Origin: Planctomycetota bacterium
GTDB lineage: Bacteria; Planctomycetota; DG-23; SLPQ01
Direction of reading: 5' to 3'
Assembly: GCA_021160625.1 (NCBI GenBank)
Contig: JAGHCE010000086.1
Location: 1-13,996, forward strand
DNA length: 13,996 nucleotides
Shown here: positions 1 to 7,644 of the stretch, piece after piece
Layout: the number at the start of each line of letters is the position of its first letter
How positions within the stretch are numbered: position 1 is the first letter of the stretch
Position numbers and translations under genes: made by a program
The notes under the pieces: model-generated
Database searches by the model: none
Told to the model about the DNA's origin: nothing
The model's input: only the letters and a program-made list of their open reading frames with translations

Positions 1-753
1 GAGAAAGACCGCCGGCACCTTCCAGTTGACATAGCCCTTGTAGATGAGGAAGAGCCCCCCGGCGAGGATGAGGATGGCCGAGGTCTCACCGATGCAGCCG
101 GGGATGTGGCCGAGAAACAGGGCCTTGAGGCTCGGGTACATCATATGGACGTGCCCGGCGGCGGACGGGGCGATTGAAGAGACGGCGTCGTTGGCCAGGG
201 GGGTCGCGCGGGAAATCACATCGCAGGCAGCGGAGTCGGCTCCCGCGGCGGCGACGTTGCGGATGTCCTGGAAAACCCTGGTAAATCCGCGGCCGGAAAC
301 CACCGGCCACGACGAAAGCGTCACGTACTGCGGATAGGCAATCTGCACAAATGCCCGGCCCACGAGCGCCGGGTTCCAGATGTTGCACCCGAGGCCGCCG
401 AAGAGCTGCTTGGCGACGATGATCGCGACACCGGCGCCGACGACCGCGACAAAGAGCGGCACGTTCGGCGGCAGGACAAACGCCAAGAGCATCCCCGTCA
501 CCACGGCGCTGCCGTCGCCTGCGGTAATCGGCCTGCCGGAGAACTTCTGCCAGAGGGCCTCGAACACCACGCACGATCCCACAGAAGTAAGCGTGACGAC
601 GCCTGCATACCATCCAAAGTTGACAAGTGCGAAAAGCAGTATGGGCGCGAGCGTGCAGGCAACCGTCCACATTATCCTCGCCGTGTTCTCGCCCTCGCGG
701 ATATGAGGAGACGGCGCGATGCTAAGATGCAGGACATCCGGTTCCCGGCTCAC
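1..753 (-). CDS. rnfD: Rnf complex subunit D, C-terminus beyond the window
   Basis: Membrane subunit of the Rnf complex, which couples electron transfer between ferredoxin and NAD+ to Na+ or H+ movement across the inner membrane. The reading frame is open to position 1 and gives 251 residues of an expected 320-350. Visible family marks are the NIWNPALVGRAF block (residues 124-135), a SRATPLA block (181-187) whose Thr184 fits the covalent FMN attachment site of RnfD/NqrB, and the GHIPGCIGETSA loop (215-226). Hydrophobic membrane segments lie near residues 28-65, 84-115 and 225-240. I chose the GTG start at 753-751, which overlaps the rnfC stop by 4 nt (GTGA), implying translational coupling; the next ATG (residue 28) would cut off conserved N-terminal sequence. 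The order rnfC-rnfD is standard, so rnfG, E, A and B probably follow off the window. The family call is firm. Confidence 0.95.
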   Translation of the reverse strand, partial: MSREPDVLHLSIAPSPHIREGENTARIMWTVACTLAPILLFALVNFGWYAGVVTLTSVGSCVVFEALWQKFSGRPITAGDGSAVVTGMLLAFVLPPNVPLFVAVVGAGVAIIVAKQLFGGLGCNIWNPALVGRAFVQIAYPQYVTLSSWPVVSGRGFTRVFQDIRNVAAAGADSAACDVISRATPLANDAVSSIAPSAAGHVHMMYPSLKALFLGHIPGCIGETSAILILAGGLFLIYKGYVNWKVPAVFL

Positions 754-2075
754 TTCTCGGCCTTTCTTTCACGGGTGCGCCGCTCGGCAATCTGTGCCTT
801 GCCGAACTTTATCCAATTGACGATGGGGCGCTTCGAGGGGCACACGTAGGTGCAGCAACCGCATTCAATGCAGTCGGCAAGGTCCATCAAGACCGCGTCG
901 TCAAGCCGCCCGGCCTCCAGCAGCACGCCGAGCTGGCTGGGCACCAGCGACACCGGGCAGGCCCTGACGCACTTGCCGCAGCGGATGCAGGCGCCGAAGT
1001 CCTCCGAAGGCACCTCATCGAGCACAACGAGCCCCGAAGTCCCCTTGGTAACCGGGATGTCGGCCGAGCGCTGGGCGATTCCCATCATCGGCCCGCCCAT
1101 AATGAGCCGCCTGGGCGTCCCCGTGATACCGACCTTCCACAGCAGTTCGGCGTAAAGCGTGCCCACTCGGACACGGAAATTAGCCGGGGACACCGTACAG
1201 GGGCCCGTTACGGTCGTAATCCTCTCGATAAGGGGGCGGCCGAAACGGCAGGCGTCGTAGACGGCGGCGCAGGTTGCGACGTTCTGGACGAGAACGCCTG
1301 CGTCCATCGGCAGACCACCCGATGGGACCTGGCGGCCGGTAACAGCCTGTATGAGCTGCTTCTCGGCGCCCTGCGGGTAGCGAGTGGCGAACATCACGAC
1401 CTCGGCGTCGGCGAGATCCGCGGACGCTTTCTGCAACGCCTCGAAGGCATCGGGCTTGTTCGCTTCAAGGGCGAATACGATCTTCGCGGCGCCGGCGGCC
1501 CGGCGGGCCAGGTCCGCGCCGAGGACGATTTTCTCGGCCTCTTCGAGCATAAGGCGGTGGTCGGCGGTCAGGTACGGCTCGCACTCGGCGCCGTTTACGA
1601 TAAGTGTGTCGATGGGCTTATTTTCAGGCGGCGAGAGCTTCACGTGCGTGGGAAAGGTGGCGCCGCCCATCCCTACGAGCCCCCCGTTGCGGACAATGTC
1701 GCGGACGGCACCGGCATCGAGGCCGGAAATATCCCTTTCGACGTTGCAACCGTCGGCCCACGCCTCGCGGCCGTCGTTTTCGAGTATGACCGAGAGCGTC
1801 TTCCTGCCGAGGGGGCCCAGGTGCTCCTCGACGGCGGCCACCCTGCCCGAAACCGGGGAGTGAATCGCCGCCGAGACGAACCCGGCCGGCTCGCCCAGGA
1901 CGGTTCCCTTCAGGACCTCGTCGCCGGCGCAAACGCCGGGGGCAGCCGGCGCACCAATGTGCTGGGCCAGTGGCACGACGAGGACCTCGGGCGGTGGGAA
2001 GTCCTCTATGGGCAGGGCAAACGTTTCGTCCTTGGTTTCGGGCGGATGAACGCCTCCGCTGAACCTGTGCATCAT
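750..2075 (-). CDS. rnfC: Rnf complex subunit C, NADH-binding Fe-S subunit
   Basis: Peripheral subunit of the Rnf complex that binds NAD(H) and FMN and passes electrons to or from the membrane subunits. The 441-residue length is normal. It starts with the family signature RFSGGVHPP (residues 4-12), has the glycine-rich stretch GLVGMGGATFPTHVKL (132-147), the VNGAECEPYLTADHR block (160-174), and two 4Fe-4S sites: Cys363, 366, 369, 373 and Cys402, 405, 408, 412 (an extra Cys at 407). Each cluster has the CxxCxxCxxxC(P) form. The start ATG at 2075 has AGAGG 5 nt upstream; an adjacent in-frame ATG at 2072 is an equally possible start. It follows the aminotransferase gene by 33 nt and overlaps rnfD by 4 nt, so all belong to one transcript. 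Nothing looks truncated or missing. Confidence 0.97.
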   Translation of the reverse strand: MMHRFSGGVHPPETKDETFALPIEDFPPPEVLVVPLAQHIGAPAAPGVCAGDEVLKGTVLGEPAGFVSAAIHSPVSGRVAAVEEHLGPLGRKTLSVILENDGREAWADGCNVERDISGLDAGAVRDIVRNGGLVGMGGATFPTHVKLSPPENKPIDTLIVNGAECEPYLTADHRLMLEEAEKIVLGADLARRAAGAAKIVFALEANKPDAFEALQKASADLADAEVVMFATRYPQGAEKQLIQAVTGRQVPSGGLPMDAGVLVQNVATCAAVYDACRFGRPLIERITTVTGPCTVSPANFRVRVGTLYAELLWKVGITGTPRRLIMGGPMMGIAQRSADIPVTKGTSGLVVLDEVPSEDFGACIRCGKCVRACPVSLVPSQLGVLLEAGRLDDAVLMDLADCIECGCCTYVCPSKRPIVNWIKFGKAQIAERRTRERKAEK

Positions 2076-2108
2076 ATGAACCTCTGTCGGAATGGCGGAT
2101 TTCGTACG

Positions 2109-3353
2109 CTACGGACCCTGTGAGGGGGACTCTGGCGGCGGGACGGGCGCTGCCTGGAACTTCCGCGCGGCCCTGTCGATATTTCGAATCCCCTGCTTTA
2201 TGCGCTGCTCGTTTTCGATGAGGGCCATCCGCACGTAGCCCTCGCCGTAGTCTCCGAAGCCCCTGCCCGGAGATACGGAAACCTCCGCGTTTTCCAAGAG
2301 CCACATTGCGAATTCGATCGATCCCATCGCCCGGAAGGGCTGAGGTATTTCGGCCCAGACGAACATACTGGCCTTCGGTTTTTCGACGTTCCAGCCGATG
2401 CGGTTGAGGCCGTCACAGAGCACGTCGCGGCGCTGCCGGTAGATGAGGGCCTGTTTTGGTGCGACCTCGGCCCATTTACGCATTGCCATAATGCCGGCGA
2501 CCTGGGCGGCCTGGAAAATGCCGTAGTCGTAGTAACCCTTTATCTTGGCCAGAGCGCGGCACATCTCGGCATTCCCCGCGCAGAAGCCTATCCGCCAGCC
2601 GGCCATATTGAAGGGCTTGGAGAGCGTGGTGAACTCCACGCCGACGTCCCTGGCGCCGGGGGCCTGCAGGAACGAGGGCGCCTCGTAACCGTCGAAGGTG
2701 GTCAGGCCGTAGGCTAAGTCGTGCATCACCATCACGTCATATTTCTTCGCGAAGGCCACCAGATCCTTGAAAAAATCGAGGTCCGCAGTCATCGTGGTGG
2801 GATTGTGGGGAAAGTTGACGATGACGACTTTGGGCTTGGGCTGGAGGTGGTTGGTCACGTCGATGAGGGTTTTTATGAGCTCGGGACCCGGGGCGAGGCG
2901 CACGTTGATGACGCTTGCGCCCGCCAGGATCACGCCGTAGACGTGAATGGGAAAGGCCGGCGACGGCACGAGGACAGTATCCCCCGGCCCCAGAAGCGCT
3001 AAGCACAGGTGGCTGAAACCTTCCTTCGAGCCGATCGTGGCTATGACTTCACTCGCCGGGTCAAGGTCCACGCCCCACTTGGCTCCGTAGAGCCTGGAGA
3101 GCTCCCTGCGCAGGTTGTAGAGGCCGATGGAGACGCTGTAGCGGTGGTTGCGGGGGTCGAGGACCGCCTCGCGCAACTTTTCGACAATGAACGACGGCGT
3201 CGGGTCCGAGGGATTGCCCATACCGAGGTCGATAATGTCGGCACCGGCGCGGCGCTTGCGGTAAAGCAGGGCGTTCAGCCTCCCGAAAAGATAGGGCGGC
3301 AAACGCAGAAGCCTGTCCGAAACCGGTATCGAGTACGTCTTTGACTCGCTCAT
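2109..3353 (-). CDS. PLP-dependent class I/II aminotransferase, AlaC-like
   Basis: Fold-type I PLP transaminase of 414 residues, closest by eye to AlaC-type glutamate-pyruvate aminotransferases and relatives annotated as aspartate or LL-diaminopimelate aminotransferase. Seen: the N-terminal block DIIDLGMGNPSDPTP (39-53), NHRYSVSIGL (69-78), NFPHNPTT (180-187), HDLAYG (211-216) with the PLP-contacting Asp212 and Tyr215, the Schiff-base Lys246 in LSKPFNMAGWRIGF (244-257), and the substrate-carboxylate Arg375. The last 20 residues form a Pro-rich tail with no domain. The ATG has AAGAG 5 nt upstream, and that site overlaps the stop of the SurA-like gene 8 nt away, so translation is probably coupled. 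It sits directly before rnfC. The substrate cannot be read from sequence; alanine/2-oxoglutarate is the best guess. Confidence 0.9.
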   Translation of the reverse strand: MSESKTYSIPVSDRLLRLPPYLFGRLNALLYRKRRAGADIIDLGMGNPSDPTPSFIVEKLREAVLDPRNHRYSVSIGLYNLRRELSRLYGAKWGVDLDPASEVIATIGSKEGFSHLCLALLGPGDTVLVPSPAFPIHVYGVILAGASVINVRLAPGPELIKTLIDVTNHLQPKPKVVIVNFPHNPTTMTADLDFFKDLVAFAKKYDVMVMHDLAYGLTTFDGYEAPSFLQAPGARDVGVEFTTLSKPFNMAGWRIGFCAGNAEMCRALAKIKGYYDYGIFQAAQVAGIMAMRKWAEVAPKQALIYRQRRDVLCDGLNRIGWNVEKPKASMFVWAEIPQPFRAMGSIEFAMWLLENAEVSVSPGRGFGDYGEGYVRMALIENEQRIKQGIRNIDRAARKFQAAPVPPPESPSQGP

Positions 3354-3361
3354 ACTGTCTC

Positions 3362-4318
3362 TTAGATGCCCCGCTTTATGACGGCAGTGCCGACGAGCTG
3401 CTGAAGCATCTGACCCTCGATGTTGCGTATCTTGAACTCCAGCGTATCACTGCGGATGCTGTCCTTGACACTTTCGAGCTTCACGTCGCTGGCCGGGATT
3501 AGGCGGGTCAGCTTGAAGACATAGAAGTTCTGCTGGGCACCCGGTATAACGCCGGAAACGCTGTTGGCCTTAAGATTGAATATTTCCTCGGCGAGAGCCT
3601 GTGTGATGACGATGCTCCCGAAGTTCTTGGGGAAAAACCCTTCGGTCAAGAACGCCGGAATGTAAGCGTGGTTGCCCGATGTGCGCTTGTCGATGGACTT
3701 GGCGGCGGCCACCTGTGCGAAGTCCTCCCCGGCCGCAATCTTCGCGAGTGCGTCTTCGGCGTCCTCCCGGGTCCCGGTCACTATCACCTGCACCTCCGCC
3801 TTTCGCCCGTACTTCTCGCGAAAGACCTTCTCAAGCTCATCGTCGGTAACTGTAATGCCCTTTTCGGCCATCCTGTGCAGGAGGGCCTCGGTGCGCAGCT
3901 GCCTCTTGTACTCCTGGGCGGGCATGCCCATCTGCTGGAGGCGCACCATCAGGTTGGAAACACCGCCGACGGAGGCGGCCTGCTTGTCGAAAAGGGCCTC
4001 AATCTCACTCTCGGAGATGGTGATGCCCTGTTTCGCGGCCGCCTGCTCCACGACCTTGTGGCGAACCATAACGTCGAGAATGCTACGGCCGGCCACGCGC
4101 CTCAACGTTTTGAGCCACTCGCTTTCGGTTATCGGCTCGCCGTTTACGGTGGCAATCACCCCTTCGGGCAGTTCCACGGCCATAACCCCTCCCGGCGCCT
4201 CGGTGCCTCCCGGCGCAACGGGGCCGACAGGCTCGGCAGGACCTACGGTCTGGGCCGCAAGGACTCCCGCAAGAACGACGATTCCGACAAAAACAGCCAA
4301 GCACTTGAATACCCGCAT
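3362..4318 (-). CDS. SurA-like periplasmic chaperone with degenerate parvulin domain
   Basis: Exported protein of the SurA/PrsA type, 318 residues from the start chosen here. Residues 1-22 look like a Sec signal peptide (MRVFK, then a hydrophobic run, cleavage likely around residue 21-23). A Pro/Gly-rich linker (24-48) follows, then an alpha-helical SurA N-terminal chaperone region (about 49-170) and a parvulin-like region (about 173-272). The parvulin part lacks the usual His in the first strand (VQVIV here) and the GG-LG turn, so isomerase activity is doubtful and chaperoning is the likelier role. A TTG-initiated extension to 4396 is possible on paper, but that TTG is the -35 box of the promoter at 4368-4396, whereas the ATG at 4318 has AGAAGGGG 8 nt upstream. 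It is the first gene of the operon leading to rnfC and rnfD. The client protein is unknown. Confidence 0.85.
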   Translation of the reverse strand: MRVFKCLAVFVGIVVLAGVLAAQTVGPAEPVGPVAPGGTEAPGGVMAVELPEGVIATVNGEPITESEWLKTLRRVAGRSILDVMVRHKVVEQAAAKQGITISESEIEALFDKQAASVGGVSNLMVRLQQMGMPAQEYKRQLRTEALLHRMAEKGITVTDDELEKVFREKYGRKAEVQVIVTGTREDAEDALAKIAAGEDFAQVAAAKSIDKRTSGNHAYIPAFLTEGFFPKNFGSIVITQALAEEIFNLKANSVSGVIPGAQQNFYVFKLTRLIPASDVKLESVKDSIRSDTLEFKIRNIEGQMLQQLVGTAVIKRGI

Positions 4319-4326
4319 TTGAAAAA

Positions 4327-4334
4327 CCCCTTCT
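4327..4334 (-). promoter_or_regulatory. Ribosome binding site deciding the start of the SurA-like gene
   Basis: AGAAGGGG on the minus strand lies 8 nt before the ATG at 4318-4316. It supports the signal-peptide Met as the true start rather than the upstream TTG at 4396. Confidence 0.75.
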
Positions 4335-4367
4335 GCAACCAGGAGAAACCGGAACAACCATTGTGGA

Positions 4368-4396
4368 ATCCTACGGTTGACCTCCCGGTATGTCAA
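4368..4396 (-). promoter_or_regulatory. Sigma-70 promoter of the SurA-like/aminotransferase/rnf operon
   Basis: On the minus strand a perfect TTGACA (4396-4391) is followed by a 17-nt spacer and TAGGAT (4373-4368, 4 of 6 matches). This predicts transcription starting near 4361 and a leader of about 43 nt before the ATG at 4318. No closer promoter is visible before any of the four operon genes. Confidence 0.7.
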
Positions 4397-4654
4397 CAGA
4401 TTTCAGCATCCCCGGCGGCCGGTCGGGACAGCCCCACATGCCGGTAATTGTCCCAAGAAATGTGTTCAGCGACTCAAGGCTTGCCCCCTCCACGGCGGGT
4501 AAACCTTACCGCACGCGTATCATTTTCACCACAGAGGTATCCAGACACAGAGGAAAAAGAACGAATAGAAAAAAGGAAATAGGAGATATTGAGGCTCACG
4601 CAAGGACGCAAAGAGAGTAAGGGGGGGGAAGAGGATAGCAACGCCATAACAGTT
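4397..4654. other. Divergent spacer, left part: short direct repeats and a G-run
   Basis: No convincing gene. The stretch holds two copies of CACAGAGG (4530-4537, 4546-4553), a purine-rich stretch (about 4551-4590), two tandem octamers ACGCAAGG and ACGCAAAG (4598-4613), and a run of eight or more G residues starting at about 4621. Blocks of this CACAGAGG / ACGCAAAG style recur between genes in many environmental bacterial genomes; their function is not known to me. A small hairpin (GCGG-TAA / TTA-CCGC) lies near 4495-4513. Confidence 0.5.
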
Positions 4655-4718
4655 GTAGGGGCGAGGCATTGCCTTGCCCGCGGAAGGTCAAGTGATTGCC
4701 GCGCGCAACGCGCGCGGC
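4655..4718 (-). repeat. Two-hairpin composite repeat, copy A
   Basis: Read on the minus strand: hairpin 1 (arms 4718-4710 and 4706-4698, nine perfect pairs GCCGCGCGC/GCGCGCGGC, loop GTT), a linker containing TTGACCTTCCGC, then hairpin 2 (arms 4679-4671 and 4667-4659, nine pairs with one G-T), ending in CTAC. Seen from the plus strand, hairpin 2 is a palindrome headed by GTAG (4655-4658). The same layout with different arm sequences recurs at 7843-7905 and 12387-12449. Confidence 0.85.
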
Positions 4719-4732
4719 CCCCGTAGCAAAAA

Positions 4733-4776
4733 GGGGGCGAAGCCCTCGCCCCACAGCAAGAGGGGGCGAAGCCCTC
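4733..4776. repeat. Tandem pair of GGGGGCGAAGCCCTC hairpins
   Basis: Identical 15-mers at 4733-4747 and 4762-4776, each a small hairpin (GGGC-GAA-GCCC core). The reverse complement of the same unit occurs at 12360-12374 beside composite copy C, and copy A and copy C both keep it on the same side. It therefore looks like part of the same composite repeat family. Confidence 0.75.
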
Positions 4777-4792
4777 CACAGGCCGTTTCTCC

Positions 4793-4820
4793 TTGACTTG
4801 CAATGGCTTGAGATTAGTTT
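4793..4820 (+). promoter_or_regulatory. Possible promoter of the kinase/regulator operon
   Basis: TTGACT (4793-4798) is followed after 16 nt by TAGTTT (4815-4820), a weak -10 match. It lies just after the repeat cluster and about 55 nt before the start codon at 4876, where a promoter would be expected. I see no clear -24/-12 sigma-54 site here. Confidence 0.3.
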
Positions 4821-4875
4821 AGAGCTTCCGAATACCTGGTCTGCGATTCACTGCGAGTAAACGGGGGATGACCTG

Positions 4876-6231
4876 TTGGCGGGCGCTTCCAGAAAATCCG
4901 GAGGGGACGCCTCTACTGGAAAGGCGCTGGCTGGAAAGGCACTGGAGAAGGCGCAGCGCCTTGCAGCAAGGCGCCGGTACGCCGAAGCCTCACGGTTTTT
5001 CAAAAAGGCACGCAGTGAAGGGGCTCTTTTTTCGGGCCTGTGCGGCGAGGCGCTGTGCCTTTACAAGATGGGCAGGCTTCCCGAGGCTCTCACCCTCGCG
5101 CACCAGGCCGCCGAAGCAATGCCCGCAAGCCCCCGGGCGCACTTTGTGGCCGCCCTGGCCTTGAAGGACGCCGGGCGCTACGACGAGGCGATAGGCTCGC
5201 TTGACAGAGCCCTTGCCCTGGGCTACCGCCGGTCGGTCATACTGTATCACAGAGGCGCGGCGCATTTCCTGGCCGGGAGGTTGTCCCGAGCCGCGAAGGA
5301 TTTCAAGGAGGCCGTCCGTGAAGAGCCCGCAAGCGCGGCGGCGTTCTACAACCTGGGAGTCGTACAGGTGCACCGGTCGAGGTGGCGGGAAGCGGCGGCG
5401 GCCTTTTCGGCCTGCGCCGAGCTCGACCCTGCCGGCCTGCCGCACTATAACGAGATTATTTTCGCAATAGGGCGTGCACAGGCCGGCGAGGAGTTTTACT
5501 TCAGGGGCCACAGGATGAAGAATATGCTGGCGCTACTGGCGGACAGCTGCCAGAGGCGCTCCCAGCAGCCCCAGGCCGAGGGTGCGCAGGCAAGCAGCCT
5601 CGAAGCGATTATCGAGAAACTGAAGAAGGTCCTCGCAGAGATGTCGGAGATGCTCTCCTTCGTGAAGCGGGAGCCCCTCGACCTTGATGTCTGGGACATA
5701 CATAACATCATCGATACGGCCCTTCTTTCGACCAGCGACGCCCTGGCAGGCGTCCAGGTGCAAAAGCACTACGGCGCGGACATTCCCGGCGTCGTCTGCG
5801 ACGCCCAGGACATAAGCGAGGCATTCCTGAACATTGTGCTCAACGCCGCCGAGGCGATGGGCAAGGGCGGCGTACTCACCATTCGCACCGGCTGGGACGG
5901 GCACGACACGGTGCGGGTGGAGTTCGAGGACACGGGCGGGGGTGTCAAGGCCGACCCTCCGGAAAAGGTTTTCCAGTTCGCCTTCACGACCAGGCCCGGC
6001 GGCACGGGGCTGGGCCTGTGCCAGGCCTCCAGGACCGTCGAAGAGCACGGGGGCAGAATACTTGTCGAGGACGGCGCGCGCGGTGCGAGGTTCGCGGTCG
6101 AGCTGCCGCTTAGGGCTGCCACGGGCGAGAGGATACAGGAAATCGGTTTGAGGCCGGACCTTTGTGAAGACATCGGACTTTTGTGGGCCGAGGGCCCCGA
6201 CAGACCCATCGAGGTTTCAGCCGACAGGTAG
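4876..6231 (+). CDS. Soluble TPR-sensor histidine kinase
   Basis: Cytosolic histidine kinase of 451 residues with no signal peptide or membrane segment. Residues 20-195 are TPR-type helical repeats (for example AAALALKDAGRYDEAIGSLD-like units around 90-115 and 150-185), so input is probably a protein contact. The phosphoacceptor is likely His212 in GHRMKN (211-216), followed by a second helix (241-264). The ATPase has an N box (Asn319 and Asn323 in NIVLNAAEAM), a G1 box EDTGGG (351-356), an F box near VFQFAFTT (365-372) and a G2 box GGTGLGL (375-381). About 40 residues after the ATPase domain have no recognisable domain. The TTG start is the only usual start codon after the in-frame stop at 4858 and before Met65, and GGGGG lies 8 nt upstream. 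The gene is 9 nt from its regulator gene, so the two proteins form one pair. The signal sensed is unknown. Confidence 0.9.
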   Translation: MAGASRKSGGDASTGKALAGKALEKAQRLAARRRYAEASRFFKKARSEGALFSGLCGEALCLYKMGRLPEALTLAHQAAEAMPASPRAHFVAALALKDAGRYDEAIGSLDRALALGYRRSVILYHRGAAHFLAGRLSRAAKDFKEAVREEPASAAAFYNLGVVQVHRSRWREAAAAFSACAELDPAGLPHYNEIIFAIGRAQAGEEFYFRGHRMKNMLALLADSCQRRSQQPQAEGAQASSLEAIIEKLKKVLAEMSEMLSFVKREPLDLDVWDIHNIIDTALLSTSDALAGVQVQKHYGADIPGVVCDAQDISEAFLNIVLNAAEAMGKGGVLTIRTGWDGHDTVRVEFEDTGGGVKADPPEKVFQFAFTTRPGGTGLGLCQASRTVEEHGGRILVEDGARGARFAVELPLRAATGERIQEIGLRPDLCEDIGLLWAEGPDRPIEVSADR

Positions 6232-6240
6232 GCGGCGCCT

Positions 6241-7632
6241 ATGGAGCGGATATTAGTCGTAGACGACCAGGTCGAGGTTCTTGAATACCTCACGGAGCTG
6301 CTCTGCCAGAGCGGCTACAAGGTAACCGCCTGCGGGGATGCGGCCTCGGCGCTGGCCACCATTGAAAAGGAAGGCGAGGGCATAGGGCTGGCCATCCTGG
6401 ACCTCGACCTCGGACAGGGCTCCGACGACGGGCTCTCGCTGCTGGGCGACATCAAGCGCCGCCAAAAGGACCTGCCCGTCATCATACTCACGGGTAAGGG
6501 GGGCACGCGGGCAGCCGTGCAGGCAATGAAGCTGGGCGCGGTGGATTTCCTCGAAAAGGGCGCGTATCTCACGGCCAACCTCACCGCCAGCGTCAAAAAG
6601 GCCGACCGGTTCCTGCGGATCATAAAGGAAAACCGCAGGCTGATGGCCCAGACGGCCAGCCTCCGCCAGGCTGCCGAATACTACCAGGAGCTCATCGGCC
6701 TGAAGCGCCGGATGGTCGGGGGGTCGTGGGCGCTTCGGGAATGCCTGCGGGAGGCCGACGCCGTCGCCGCGGTGCGCCGGCCCATCCTCGTAAAGGGCGA
6801 GCGCGGAACCGGCAAGGAGCTCATCGCCGCCTACATACACCAGAAGTCCCCGCGCGCCGACGAGCCCTTCGTCGTCGTCAACTGCGCGTCCTTGAGCGGC
6901 AACCTCCTGGAAAGCGAGATGTTCGGCCACGAAAAAGGGGCGTTCACCGGCGCGGCGGGCAGAAAGCCCGGACGCTTCGAACTGGCCGACGGGGGGACGC
7001 TCTTTCTCGACGAGGTGGGCAATATGGCCGCCGACTTCCAGGAGATGATCCTCCGAGTCGTCGAGTACCAGCACTTCGAGAGGGTGCAGGGCACCGAGAC
7101 GATCCAGGTGGACGTGCGCCTCATCGCCGCCACCAACACCGATATGGAAGCGATGATGGAAAAGGGCGCCTTTCGCAGGGACCTCTACGACCGCCTCGCA
7201 TTCAAGGTGATAAGGGTGCCGCCTCTGAGAGAACGCACCGAGGACATCCCGGCCCTCGTCACGTACTTCCTTGATGAGTTGGCAAACGAAGTGCCGAGCC
7301 TGGGCCCGAAAAAGTTTACACCGGCCGCGCTTGCAAAGCTCAAGGAGTTCGACTGGCCGGGAAACATAAGGCAGCTCAGGAATACCGTCGAGCGGCTCGC
7401 CATCGAGGTCGCCGGCGAAAAGGTGGACGTGACCCATCTGCAGATCGACCAGCCCCCGGGCCGGATCAACGGCGACACCTTCCAGGAAAAGGTCCACAGT
7501 TTCCAGCAGGACCTCCTGCGGAGGGCACTTGACGCCTCAAAGGGCAACCAGCGCGCAGCAGCAGGGTCACTGGGGCTGACCTACGACCAGTTCAGGCATT
7601 ACTATAGGAAGTTCGGTCTCAAGAAGACTTAG
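6241..7632 (+). CDS. NtrC-family sigma-54-dependent response regulator
   Basis: Bacterial enhancer-binding protein of 463 residues in the standard order. Receiver domain, about 1-120: acidic pocket Asp8-Asp9, phosphoacceptor most likely Asp54, Thr84, Lys106. AAA+ domain, about 155-390: Walker A GERGTGKE (186-193), the sigma-54 contact loop GAFTGA (233-238), Walker B GGTLFLDEVG (251-260), and an FRRDLYDRLAF block (311-321) with the arginine-finger region. Fis-type helix-turn-helix, about 425-463. All catalytic residues are present, so it should activate sigma-54 RNA polymerase after phosphorylation by the TPR-kinase encoded just upstream. The ATG follows the kinase stop by 9 nt. Targets are not visible in this window: no clear -24/-12 promoter was found before the neighbouring genes. 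Confidence 0.96.
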   Translation: MERILVVDDQVEVLEYLTELLCQSGYKVTACGDAASALATIEKEGEGIGLAILDLDLGQGSDDGLSLLGDIKRRQKDLPVIILTGKGGTRAAVQAMKLGAVDFLEKGAYLTANLTASVKKADRFLRIIKENRRLMAQTASLRQAAEYYQELIGLKRRMVGGSWALRECLREADAVAAVRRPILVKGERGTGKELIAAYIHQKSPRADEPFVVVNCASLSGNLLESEMFGHEKGAFTGAAGRKPGRFELADGGTLFLDEVGNMAADFQEMILRVVEYQHFERVQGTETIQVDVRLIAATNTDMEAMMEKGAFRRDLYDRLAFKVIRVPPLRERTEDIPALVTYFLDELANEVPSLGPKKFTPAALAKLKEFDWPGNIRQLRNTVERLAIEVAGEKVDVTHLQIDQPPGRINGDTFQEKVHSFQQDLLRRALDASKGNQRAAAGSLGLTYDQFRHYYRKFGLKKT

Positions 7633-7644
7633 CCCCTTCTTTAC

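Noticed and set aside
86..670. A 194-residue minus-strand frame inside the rnfD region
   Set aside because: It is Arg-rich shadow sequence; the overlapping frame from GTG 753 encodes a clear RnfD with conserved motifs.
4655..4776. Palindrome clusters as a CRISPR array
   Set aside because: Units differ in sequence, orientation and spacing, no constant direct repeat with unique spacers exists, and no cas gene is present.
4390..4803. Open frames of 76 residues (plus) and 109 residues (minus) in the divergent spacer
   Set aside because: They run through repeats and a promoter, have low-complexity translations, no ribosome binding site and no recognisable domain.
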